Shown here in pieces: positions 1 through 7,217 of a stretch of DNA of 7,921 bases (position 1 is the stretch's first letter; the number at the start of each line of letters is the position of its first letter). The DNA lies in contig JAESSQ010000062.1 of NCBI GenBank assembly GCA_016764035.1, positions 1-7,921 of the forward strand, read 5' to 3'. Source of the stretch: Gammaproteobacteria bacterium (lineage in GTDB: Bacteria > Pseudomonadota > Gammaproteobacteria > SZUA-229). A program made the position numbers and the translations under genes. The notes below the pieces were generated by a model. That model saw nothing but the letters and a program-made list of their open reading frames with translations. It was not told the DNA's origin and did no database searches.

Positions 1-68
1 AGTTTCGATTGATTATTTAACATCGCCGTAACGGCTTGTTGATATATTTGTGTGGACGATAAACGCAC
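1..68 (-). CDS. flgL: Flagellar hook-filament junction protein FlgL (HAP3), N-terminal fragment
   Basis: Only the first 22 codons are in the window; the gene continues past position 1. The frame opened by GTG at 68-66 reads MRLSSTQIYQQAVTAML and on to NNQSKL, which resembles the usual FlgL N-terminus (MRIST-Q-F-Q....ML..QS.L), part of the D0 helix that packs in the filament axis. FlgL is the second junction protein, exported by the flagellar type III apparatus and placed between FlgK and flagellin. The start lies two bases after the flgK stop, and a GGAGA ribosome binding site six bases upstream sits inside the last flgK codons, so the two genes are probably co-translated. An in-frame ATG exists 15 codons later, but it would remove the conserved N-terminus, so GTG is preferred. 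The identification rests on a short match plus the flgK neighbour. Confidence 0.88.
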   Translation of the reverse strand, partial: MRLSSTQIYQQAVTAMLNNQSK

Positions 69-70
69 TG

Positions 71-2038
71 TTATCTCCGTACGACACTAAGTAGTGTCTC
101 GAACAACGAATTTGCAACCGAAACAAGCTGTGCAGCCGCTTGATAAGCTTGCTGATAACGTATTAAGTTTGCGGCTTCTTCATCTAGATTGACGCCCGAT
201 GTCGATTCACGTGCAGCAACTGCTTGCTCTAATACACGGCTTTGTGACAGACTGTTTAATTCAGCCTGCTTGGTTGCCGTACCAACATCAGACACCAGAA
301 TACTGTAACTATCGTTAATACTTGCCGTGCCATTACTCAATAATTTTTCATTGGATAAAGCCGACATGCGTAAGATATTTCGGTTATCACCGACACCTCC
401 GGTATTATATTCTGTGTTAAATTCATCACCAGCCACTGGCCCACCTGTTATACGCAAACTATAACCATGATCTAATGAACCCGGTGTAGGAAATACATCA
501 CCACCCGTTGCCGCGTTATAAGCTATACCCGCTTCCAGTAATACGGGTGCTGCCGGATTACTGTTATCATAAATATCGTAACTGTTACTACTTGTAAAAA
601 GCACTAATGTCGGTGGCGACAACTGCCCTTGTGTATTTTGAAATACAGCATTATTAATATCCGTGACAACACCAGCACTTATTTGACCAGTACCGGTATT
701 CGCCGTAGAAGCCAAACTTCTTAGTGGCGCTGCCGCTGCAATTTGACGACTATTTGCTAATACCATCTGCATGTCGACAGCACCATTACGCGTAGGTCGA
801 ATTAGGTAGGAATCACCCACCGCTGGGGCAGATGTTATTTCTATACGCAAGCCCTCAGCAATAAAAGGATCCAGCGCTGTACCTGTCCCCGTCATCGTTA
901 CAGCTTGATTGTTATTATTGTTTATTAATTGCCATGACCCTGTGTTGAACTGTAATTTATAATCATTATTTGTCAGCTGAGCAATGTCATCATAATCAAC
1001 CGTTACGTTACCTGTTGCACCTGCCTGAGTTAGTACCTGTGGCTGTGAGGTACTAAATAAATCATTACCCAGTAAACCATTTAGGTCCATGCCCATATTT
1101 TGTTGTTCATTAATATAATGACTTAATCCTATGGCTGTTAAGCCAAGACTATTACTCGCCTGATCCAGCATGTTGTCTCTAAAATTTAATGTGCCACCAA
1201 GACGTCCACCTGAAATCTGATCCGTTATCGGTACCAGTACACCGCCTGATCCACTAATCGCTATACCTAATTGGCCTGGATCTGAAGCAATAATAAATGT
1301 TTCTAATGTCGTCGCTTTGTTACCAACGACCAATACCTGGCCGCTACCCGCCATGACATTTAATGAGCCATCGTCTTGTTGTAATGTTGTTATTGAAACC
1401 AATGATGCTAATTCACGAATTAATGTTTCACGCTGATCAAGAAGGTCGTTTGCTGGCTGCCCACCCGAGCGCCCCTGTGCGGTAACAATGGTTTCATTCA
1501 AGTCAGCAATGGCGGTACTTAATCTATTTATTTCTGTAACACTACTTTTTACTTCTATATTTACCTGATTTCTTACACTTTCAAACCAGGTTGCTAATTC
1601 ATTAAATTGTTCAGATAAATTTTGTGACTCACTAAGTAACACCTCGCGTGACGCTGTGGATGAAGGTGCATCAGCTACGTCCTGTAAGGCATTAAAAAAC
1701 CGTTGAATTGAATTAGCAACACCGGCATCAGAATCTGCCACCACATTATCTAACTGCGCAGCTAGCGTATAAAATTGTTCAAACTCAGCAGAAGAAGACG
1801 TCGTACTACGTAAATTTGATTCGATAAATTGATTAAATGAACGTGTGATACTTACTGCCTGAACACCAGTGCCAGCAAAACCGTAACCATTAACCTGAGG
1901 TGTACGGGCAGCTAATTGAACGCTCTGTTTGCTGTAACCCTCAGTATTTACATTGGCAATATTATGACCGATAGTATTGAGTGAACGTTGAAATACCTGT
2001 AACCCTGATGTACCAATACTTAATAAACTGCTGCCCAT
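71..2038 (-). CDS. flgK: Flagellar hook-associated protein FlgK (HAP1)
   Basis: FlgK is the first hook-filament junction protein, exported through the flagellar type III apparatus and assembled on the hook tip after FlgD is displaced. The 655-residue product has the family's N-terminal rod/hook motif at residues 24-35 (GHNIANVNTEGY, canonical NNIANVNTPGY) and a helical stretch at about 130-190. Its C-terminal D0 helix at 614-655 (SGVNLDEEAANLIRYQQAYQ onward) is the characteristic FlgK/FlgE terminal domain. It is about 100 residues longer than the enteric protein (547 residues). The extra length lies in the central, surface-exposed D2/D3 region (about 230-560), as in many Pseudomonas-like FlgK proteins. 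The ATG at 2038 follows an AGGAG site eight bases upstream that overlaps the end of flgJ; the gap to the flgJ stop is five bases. Identity is near certain. Confidence 0.97.
   Translation of the reverse strand: MGSSLLSIGTSGLQVFQRSLNTIGHNIANVNTEGYSKQSVQLAARTPQVNGYGFAGTGVQAVSITRSFNQFIESNLRSTTSSSAEFEQFYTLAAQLDNVVADSDAGVANSIQRFFNALQDVADAPSSTASREVLLSESQNLSEQFNELATWFESVRNQVNIEVKSSVTEINRLSTAIADLNETIVTAQGRSGGQPANDLLDQRETLIRELASLVSITTLQQDDGSLNVMAGSGQVLVVGNKATTLETFIIASDPGQLGIAISGSGGVLVPITDQISGGRLGGTLNFRDNMLDQASNSLGLTAIGLSHYINEQQNMGMDLNGLLGNDLFSTSQPQVLTQAGATGNVTVDYDDIAQLTNNDYKLQFNTGSWQLINNNNNQAVTMTGTGTALDPFIAEGLRIEITSAPAVGDSYLIRPTRNGAVDMQMVLANSRQIAAAAPLRSLASTANTGTGQISAGVVTDINNAVFQNTQGQLSPPTLVLFTSSNSYDIYDNSNPAAPVLLEAGIAYNAATGGDVFPTPGSLDHGYSLRITGGPVAGDEFNTEYNTGGVGDNRNILRMSALSNEKLLSNGTASINDSYSILVSDVGTATKQAELNSLSQSRVLEQAVAARESTSGVNLDEEAANLIRYQQAYQAAAQLVSVANSLFETLLSVVRR
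74..78 (-). promoter_or_regulatory. Ribosome binding site of flgL
   Basis: On the minus strand this reads GGAGA, within the last two sense codons (CGG AGA) of flgK, six to seven bases before GTG at 68-66. It supports the GTG start of flgL and suggests translational coupling of flgK and flgL. Confidence 0.7.
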
Positions 2039-2043
2039 ACCGA

Positions 2044-2514
2044 TTACTCCTGTTCACTCTTAACTTCTTTTTGATTATTTAAAAACGACCTGTCTATCTG
2101 GTTTTTTATAAGAGAAAAAGAATCAACTTTATCATTTAACTCTTTGGTTTTTATAACTTCATTACCACTAACACCAGATATTTGTTGTTCGATCATCGCT
2201 GCAAGCCCTGTACCGTTTCCTTTATTATTTTGTGACAATTCCAGGGTAATTTGCTTGTCAAACATATCCTGATAAAAACGCGTTTGATCAGACACGGTAT
2301 CATCGCCGATCGAATTCGCTTCCCTCATTGACTTAAGCACCATTTGAAAAAACAAAGCTTCTATCTGTGTCGCTACATTTTTTGTTGTTTTCTTTGCGTC
2401 TTCAGAGCCAGCTTCCTGGTTGGCAGCATCAGCGCGTAAACGTGTTAATTGGTTAAAGTCAGTGTAGATTGCAGCATTTTTCGCAATGTTAGTTATGTTA
2501 TTTATTGAATCCAT
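2044..2514 (-). CDS. flgJ: Flagellar rod-capping protein FlgJ, single-domain form without muramidase
   Basis: FlgJ caps the growing rod in the periplasm and promotes polymerisation of the rod proteins. The 156-residue product carries the rod-binding domain at about 44-112: QIEALFFQMVLKSMREA at 50-66, then QTRFYQDMFDKQIT at 77-90 and GTGLAAMIEQQ at 101-111, all close to the N-terminal half of enteric FlgJ. The C-terminal peptidoglycan hydrolase domain of the about 313-residue enteric protein is absent. The frame ends with a lysine- and glutamate-rich tail, and flgK begins five bases later, so no muramidase remnant remains here. The ATG at 2514 (MDSINNIT) is one base after the flgI stop, with a weak GGTGG nine bases upstream. 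The frame extends back to an ATG at 2547 inside flgI, but those 11 extra residues (with WW) do not look like FlgJ and were not used. Confidence 0.93.
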   Translation of the reverse strand: MDSINNITNIAKNAAIYTDFNQLTRLRADAANQEAGSEDAKKTTKNVATQIEALFFQMVLKSMREANSIGDDTVSDQTRFYQDMFDKQITLELSQNNKGNGTGLAAMIEQQISGVSGNEVIKTKELNDKVDSFSLIKNQIDRSFLNNQKEVKSEQE

Positions 2515-2515
2515 A

Positions 2516-3655
2516 TCAAATAACCACCAGCTCTGCATGCAAAGCACCTGCTTGTTTTAAGGCTTCGAGTATGGCCACCAAATCACCGGGTGCTGCTCCA
2601 ACCTGGTTTACCGCACGCACGATATCATTGAGATCTACACCTGGATCAAACAGGAACATACGATTATCATCAGAAGAAACTTGTATTTGCGAATCGGCAA
2701 TAACTTCTGTTGTTCCATTTTGTGAGAATGAATTGGGTTGGCTTACTTCTTTATTTTCCTGAATAGTAACCACCAGATTACCGTGTGAAACAGCCGCTGC
2801 AGAAACCCGTACGGCACTGCTAATAACAACAGTGCCTGTCCTGGAATTTATAATGACACGTGCAGCAGCCTCGCCCGGTGACAATGTGATATTTTCAATC
2901 ATTGATAAAAAGGCAATTTTATTGGCTTGCGTTTTAGGTGCCATCACCTCTACAGATATCGGGTCAATTGCTCGCGCTGTGCCATCGCCAAAGTGCTTAT
3001 TTATAGCATCAGACATGCGGCTGGCAGTGGTAAAATCGGCTGAATAAAGATTAAGCACTAATTTATTGCTATAGCCTAAAGAATTTTTAATGGTACGCTC
3101 AACGATGGCACCTTTGGGGATGCGTCCAACGCTGGGAACATTTATCGTAATACTGGATCCGTCCGAACCCTCTACACCCAAACCACCTACCAACAGACTA
3201 CCTTGTGCTATGGCATAAACTTTGCCATCAGCTCCCTTTAATGGCGACATTAATAATGTTCCACCACGTAAACTTTTGGCATTACCTACGGACGATGCTG
3301 TGATATCAATTCTTTGACCTTTTTTAATAAACGGTGGCAATGTAGCGTGTAACATAACAGCCGCTACATTTTTTGGTTGCGGATTAACACCAGGAGGGAC
3401 AACAATGCCTAACTGGTTCAACATGCTTTTTAGACTTTGTGCGGTATATGAAACCTGTTTGACTTTATCGCCAGTACCATCGAGACCCACCACCAGACCA
3501 TAGCCGATAAGTTGGTTATCACGCATACCCTGTACAGAAGATAAATCTTTTATACGTTCTGCACTTACAATTGAAGTTTGTAAAAACAAGAACAAACTTA
3601 TACAAAGTATCAGACTTTTTCTCATAGAAAAATATTTTATACGTATACATTTCAT
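2516..3655 (-). CDS. flgI: Flagellar P-ring protein FlgI precursor
   Basis: FlgI is exported by Sec to the periplasm, where it polymerises into the P ring around the distal rod at the peptidoglycan layer. From the chosen start it has 379 residues: a basic n-region, a hydrophobic stretch (LILCISLFLFLQTS) and a signal peptidase I site after VSA (32/33). The mature protein begins ERIKDLSSVQG, with the family motifs GYGLVVGLDGTGD, KNVAAVM, SLRGGTLLMSPLKG, VINSRTGTVV and, at the end, LKQAGALHAELVVI. The ATG at 3655 overlaps the flgH stop as TGATG, which favours coupled translation. The ATG at 3625 (MRKSLILC, a conventional 22-residue signal) is an equally plausible start, since neither has a clear Shine-Dalgarno site; 3670 is less likely. 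The mature chain has no cysteine: both positions of the enteric disulfide are alanine. The protein is otherwise of normal length. Confidence 0.96.
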   Translation of the reverse strand: MKCIRIKYFSMRKSLILCISLFLFLQTSIVSAERIKDLSSVQGMRDNQLIGYGLVVGLDGTGDKVKQVSYTAQSLKSMLNQLGIVVPPGVNPQPKNVAAVMLHATLPPFIKKGQRIDITASSVGNAKSLRGGTLLMSPLKGADGKVYAIAQGSLLVGGLGVEGSDGSSITINVPSVGRIPKGAIVERTIKNSLGYSNKLVLNLYSADFTTASRMSDAINKHFGDGTARAIDPISVEVMAPKTQANKIAFLSMIENITLSPGEAAARVIINSRTGTVVISSAVRVSAAAVSHGNLVVTIQENKEVSQPNSFSQNGTTEVIADSQIQVSSDDNRMFLFDPGVDLNDIVRAVNQVGAAPGDLVAILEALKQAGALHAELVVI

Positions 3656-4338
3656 CAGAATGGCATCCATGGGCTATTAAAGAATTTTGATAACCAACCT
3701 TGTTCATTTGAATTGGCCAGGTCACCGTCACCACTGTACTGAATCTGTGCATTGGCTATTCTTTCCGAAGATATCGTATTGTCAGGTTTTATATCACTGA
3801 TGCGAACAATGCCGCGTAAGCGTATATATTCTTCACCTTTATTGATGTTGATCCATTTTTCACCTTGAACAACTAAATTTCCATTAGCCAGCACTTCGAC
3901 AACGGTCACCGTTACACTACCGGTTAACGAGTTGCTCTGATTGCTTTCTGCCTCACCTTGAAAATCATAATTTGAGGAAAGATTTGTTGCCAGTAAGTTT
4001 CTGCCATCAGCTGTTAGTGGCGCACCTAAAATAGAAGCAGCTGCCGCAGTATTAGAACTTACCTTACTCGTGTCTGTATCCGCAGACTTTTTAGCATCTG
4101 TTTTTTCTTGTAACATTACCGTTAACATATCACCAACACGACGCGGTCTTAGGTCTTCGAGTAATAACCATGCAGACTCCAACTGATAAATAGAATCACT
4201 ATGCTGTACTGGCCCGTACTGACTAACCGGTTTACTCGGCGCGTACTCTGGGTCGCCTCGCGTTGGTGAAGCACAAGAGCTCAACAACATACTGCTAATT
4301 AGCATGAGAAGAGTAAATGTATATCCAGAAAATTTCAT
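3655..4338 (-). CDS. flgH: Flagellar L-ring lipoprotein FlgH precursor
   Basis: FlgH is an outer-membrane lipoprotein that forms the L ring, the bushing through which the rod crosses the outer membrane. The 227-residue product (enteric 232) opens with a short basic start, a hydrophobic helix (TLLMLISSMLL) and a lipobox LSSC, giving lipidated Cys22. Family motifs follow: RPRRVGDMLTVMLQEKTDAK at 64-83, the NGNLVVQGEKWI strand at 152-163, and the C-terminal GEEYIRLRGIVRISDI, QIQYSGDG and GWLSKFF segments at 168-221. The ATG at 4338 lies 19 bases after the flgG stop, with AAGG about 11-12 bases upstream. The frame runs further back to an ATG at 4404 inside flgG, but this would add 22 residues rich in cysteine before the signal peptide, so it was rejected. 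The last base of the gene region is shared with the flgI start. Confidence 0.95.
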   Translation of the reverse strand: MKFSGYTFTLLMLISSMLLSSCASPTRGDPEYAPSKPVSQYGPVQHSDSIYQLESAWLLLEDLRPRRVGDMLTVMLQEKTDAKKSADTDTSKVSSNTAAAASILGAPLTADGRNLLATNLSSNYDFQGEAESNQSNSLTGSVTVTVVEVLANGNLVVQGEKWININKGEEYIRLRGIVRISDIKPDNTISSERIANAQIQYSGDGDLANSNEQGWLSKFFNSPWMPF

Positions 4339-4357
4339 CAGAATAAGTACCTTGTTA

Positions 4358-5143
4358 TTACATATTATTGGTAGCGTACTGCAACATTTGGTCTGCCGTA
4401 GCAATTGCCTTTGAATTCATTTCATAAGCGCGCTGTGTTTCAATCATATTCACCAACTCTTCAACCGTGTTTACATTAGAGCCTTCAAGGGATGACTGGA
4501 TCAGCGTGCCTAAACCTGTTAGCCCTGGTGTACCTGTTTGTGGTGAACCACTAGCACCTGATTGTAAAAATAGGTTATTACCAATTGCTTGTAGACCTGA
4601 AGGATTAACAAAATCCGCAAGTTGCATGGTGCCAATTTCTGTCGGCGTAGAATCACCCTGTGCTACAACTGAAACCACACCGTCAGAACTAATCGAAACA
4701 TTAAGTGCATCATCTGGAATAGAAATGCCAGGTTCTATCGGATAGCCCATCGATGTTACGAGCTGCCCTGTTGAATCTTTTTGTAATGATCCATCACGTG
4801 TGTAAGCTGTAGCACCATCTGGTAACAATACCTGTACAAAGCCTCTACCCTGAATTGCTATATCCATAGGGTTACCTGTTTGTACGATGTTACCTTGTGA
4901 GAATAGTTTTTCTGTGGCAACCGTTCGTACACCCGTACCGATATTTAAACCTGATGGCATTTGAGTATCTTCAGATGAAGAAGAACCCACCTGTACAATA
5001 TTCTGGTATATTAAATCGGCGAAAACAGCTCTATCGCGTTTAAATCCTGTGGTACTTGCATTGGCAAGATTATTTGAAATCGTTGCCATTCGTGTTTGTT
5101 GTGCTTCAAGTCCGGTTTTTGCGATCCATAATGCTGAACTCAT
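4358..5143 (-). CDS. flgG: Flagellar distal rod protein FlgG
   Basis: FlgG builds the distal rod, the drive shaft that passes through the P and L rings. The 261-residue product (enteric 260) matches the family throughout: MSSALWIAKTGLEAQQTRM at the start, the rod/hook motif NNLANASTTGFKRDRAVF at 24-41, and the FlgG-specific segment at 46-71 (YQNIVQVG, then SSSSEDTQMPSGLNIGTG). That segment separates the straight rod from the flexible hook. GFVQVLLPDGATAYTRDGSL follows, with the C-terminal D0 helix (SNVNTVEELVNMIETQRAYE, then NSKAIATADQMLQ). The ATG at 5143 is preceded by AGAGGA about seven bases upstream. It lies 55 bases after flgF, a gap in which I see no terminator or promoter. It is followed after 19 bases by flgH, the ring that surrounds the FlgG rod. 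Identity is near certain. Confidence 0.98.
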   Translation of the reverse strand: MSSALWIAKTGLEAQQTRMATISNNLANASTTGFKRDRAVFADLIYQNIVQVGSSSSEDTQMPSGLNIGTGVRTVATEKLFSQGNIVQTGNPMDIAIQGRGFVQVLLPDGATAYTRDGSLQKDSTGQLVTSMGYPIEPGISIPDDALNVSISSDGVVSVVAQGDSTPTEIGTMQLADFVNPSGLQAIGNNLFLQSGASGSPQTGTPGLTGLGTLIQSSLEGSNVNTVEELVNMIETQRAYEMNSKAIATADQMLQYATNNM

Positions 5144-5198
5144 AATTTTTTCCTCTATATAACGTGTCTAAGATAACTACAATTTTTCTATAGCCGGC

Positions 5199-5939
5199 TT
5201 AACTCATTTTCAACATTTCTGCTGATGCTCTATCATTGTCTTCTGCTGTAGCCATTAATTTGATGTGGGTTTCATACTGACGCGCTAATTCAATCATCCT
5301 TACCATTGCACCTACGGTATTAACATTACTCGATTCAAGTGAACCAGAAACGACGCCGACACCGCTATCAGCTTGCGCTGTTGTACCATCTCGCATACGC
5401 ATCAAACCATCGATACCTTTTTCTAATTGATGATTCTCAGGGTTAACTAATTTGATACGATCGACAATTGCTAAAGTATCGACTGATTGCCCTATGGGTT
5501 GAATCGATATGGTTCCATCAGCGCCTATCTGTAATTTATTATGTGGTGGAACCGAAATTGGCCCACCATTACCTAATAACATAAACCCAGCACCGTTTGT
5601 TATTTGACCCACATTATCAATACGTAAATCACCTGCGCGCGTATAAGCTTCTTGACCGTTAGCATCCTGCACAGCAATCCAACCGTTACCATTTACCGCC
5701 ATATCGAGTTCACGAGCTGTGCTGATGATTGTGCCGTTTGAAAAATCAACACCTTCTGTATTGGTCGATGCATAAACACGGCTTGGATGCCCAGGACCGT
5801 ACACCTGTTGACTTAGGCTGGATTGAAAATCCGCCCTAAAACCAACCGTACTAGCATTAGCTAAATTATTGGTATTTATAGCTTGTGCTTTCATTGTTTC
5901 TTTAGCACCGCTCATGGCTACAAAAAGCATACGATCCAT
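5199..5939 (-). CDS. flgF: Flagellar proximal rod protein FlgF
   Basis: FlgF is one of the proximal rod subunits, exported by the flagellar type III apparatus and joined to FlgB, FlgC and FlgG in the periplasm. The 246-residue product (enteric 251) starts MDRMLFVAMSGAKETM and carries the rod/hook motif NNLANASTVGFRADF at 24-38. It then has ARELDMAVNGNGWIAVQD and YTRAGDLRIDNVGQIT in the middle, and the C-terminal D0 helix from about 199 (GSLESSNVNTVGAMVRMIEL) to the end ...EMLKMS, which matches the FlgF family ending in LSMS. The MDR start also fits the family (MDHAIYTAM in enterics). The ATG at 5939 has AAGGA seven bases upstream. It lies 30 bases after the reconstructed flgE stop at 5970, and 55 bases separate it from flgG. 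It is clearly FlgF rather than FlgG because it lacks the FlgG-specific segment. Confidence 0.96.
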   Translation of the reverse strand: MDRMLFVAMSGAKETMKAQAINTNNLANASTVGFRADFQSSLSQQVYGPGHPSRVYASTNTEGVDFSNGTIISTARELDMAVNGNGWIAVQDANGQEAYTRAGDLRIDNVGQITNGAGFMLLGNGGPISVPPHNKLQIGADGTISIQPIGQSVDTLAIVDRIKLVNPENHQLEKGIDGLMRMRDGTTAQADSGVGVVSGSLESSNVNTVGAMVRMIELARQYETHIKLMATAEDNDRASAEMLKMS

Positions 5940-5969
5940 AATAATTTCCTTAAGTTTTACCCAGTTCGT

Positions 5970-7165
5970 TTAACGAAGATTAATAATAGTTTGCGTAACG
6001 GCATCTTCTGCCTGAATAGTCTGTGCGTTCGCCTGGAAATTTCGTTGCGCAATAATCATGTTGACCAACTGTGCGGTAAGGTCAACGTTAGATTCTTCAA
6101 GTGCATTGGATTGCACCAAACCGAGACCGCTGTACCAGGGTCACTGACAACGGGTGATCCAGATGAAAATGTTTCTATCCACGCTGTATTTCCGATAGGT
6201 CTAAGACCTTGGACATTAGCAAAGTTAGCTAACACAACCTGAGCTACCGCCTGTGATTGACCATTACTGTAACGTGCAAAAACAATACCGGTGTCGTCGA
6301 CATCAACACCTAACAGTTGTCCCGCTGTATAACCGTCTTGTTGTAAACTGGTAACCGCAAATTCACTTCCGTACTGGGTACTTGCTGTCAGATCAACATC
6401 AAATGCCTGACCGGCCGTTGCGCCACCACCAGGATTAAATACAATAGGTATTAATGCCGGTGCGTTATAAGAACCATCTGAGTTAAAAGACACAACGGTA
6501 GCGTCTTCTTCTACGCCATCAATGAGTGTACGCACATTCCATTGGTTAGGACTAGCCACCGGGTCAAGCTTACTGAAATACAAGGCAACCGTATGATCAT
6601 TACCTAGACTGTCATAAATAGTTGTTGTCGTAGAAGAGTTATAACCACCGGTATCGGGTACACCAGCAATAAGTAACCAGTTACTATTCGTCTCTGCCTC
6701 GCGTGCATCAAAGTTGACACCACCTTGCAACGAAGCTGTAGGGCTTGCATTAACGTAAGCATTACTCAATTGTAAAGGCGCTATCGCACCTGTGATGGTT
6801 CCATTATTGTCTGCCTGCCTTGCCGTCAATGAAAGACCATCGTTATTAACTACGTTACCGCCTGAATCAAGTTTAAAATTGCCAGCTCGGCTATAGACCG
6901 TTGTACCACCACCTTCTAATTGAAAAAAACCATTGCCACTAACAGCAAGGTCTAGTGGATTGTCAGTAAAGGCGATATTTCCCTGGGTAAATTGTTGGGC
7001 TGAAGCCTGTAAACGTACACCTTGACCAATAGATGTAAACACATCAGCAAACTCCGCACGTGATGTTTTAAAACCTGTGGTCGCAGAGTTAGCGATATTG
7101 TTACCAATAATATTCAAGTCACTTGAAGCTGACTGGATGCCACTTAATGCCGTATTAAATCCCAT
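5970..7165 (-). CDS. flgE: Flagellar hook protein FlgE, frame broken near its 3' end
   Basis: FlgE polymerises under the FlgD cap into the hook, the universal joint between rod and filament. The first 346 codons read as a normal FlgE: MGFNTALSGIQSASSDLNI, the rod/hook motif NNIANSATTGFK at 22-33, NPLDLAVSGNGFFQLEGGG, YSRAGNFKLDSGGNVV, and GNTAWIETFSSGSPVVSDPG near 325-344. After DPGTA the frame goes off and ends at 6056 with 23 unrelated residues. The adjacent frame continues at 6128 as GLGLVQSNALEESNVDLTAQ, then LVNMIIAQRNFQANAQTIQA, and ends ...TQTIINLR at the TAA at 5972-5970: the canonical FlgE C-terminal D0 helix. Restoring one base gives 398 residues (enteric 402). The ATG at 7165 has a strong AGGAG site. 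If the deletion is real, the gene is non-functional as written; a sequence error is more likely. Confidence 0.93.
6128..6130 (-). other. flgE: Frameshift point in flgE (one base apparently missing)
   Basis: On the minus strand the codons GGT ACA (6136-6131) are followed by GC, then GGT CTC GGT in the conserved frame (6128 onward). Adding one base restores the expected reading T-A-G-L-G-L-V-Q-S. A lost G from a GGG run (GCG GGT) would explain it with minimal change. No slippery heptamer is visible, so programmed frameshifting is unlikely. Confidence 0.85.
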
Positions 7166-7217
7166 GTGTTTCTCCTGTTCGTTTATTTATTTCGTTTAGC
7201 TAAATTTGTAAGTTTAA

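Noticed and set aside
2505..3047. Plus-strand open frames at 2505-2762 and 2832-3047 within flgI
   Set aside because: Both are antisense to conserved flgI codons, are short, and show no domain or signal I can name.
3519..3752. Minus-strand open frame overlapping the flgH end and flgI start in another frame
   Set aside because: It covers coding sequence of two certain genes and has no family features.
4467..4745. Plus-strand open frame of 92 codons within flgG
   Set aside because: It is antisense to well-conserved flgG sequence; the translation is low-complexity and matches nothing I recognise.
5144..5198. The 55-base flgF-flgG gap, examined for a sigma-54 or sigma-28 promoter
   Set aside because: No TGGCAC-TTGC or TAAA-GCCGATAA type pair is present; it looks like a plain spacer with the flgG ribosome binding site.
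5965..5977. Inverted repeat TTCGTTTAACGAA over the flgE stop codon, considered as a terminator or operator
   Set aside because: The stem would be only five base pairs, AT-rich, with no T-tract, and flgF follows in the same operon. Chance is the likely explanation.
5883..6242. Plus-strand open frame of 119 codons across the flgF start and flgE end
   Set aside because: It is antisense to two clearly conserved genes, has no recognisable family motif and no supporting ribosome binding site. The open frame probably reflects codon bias of the genes on the other strand.
7195..7204. Ten-base palindrome TTTAGCTAAA in the flgD-flgE gap, considered as a regulator site
   Set aside because: It is short and AT-rich in an AT-rich gap, and there is no second copy or promoter element nearby.
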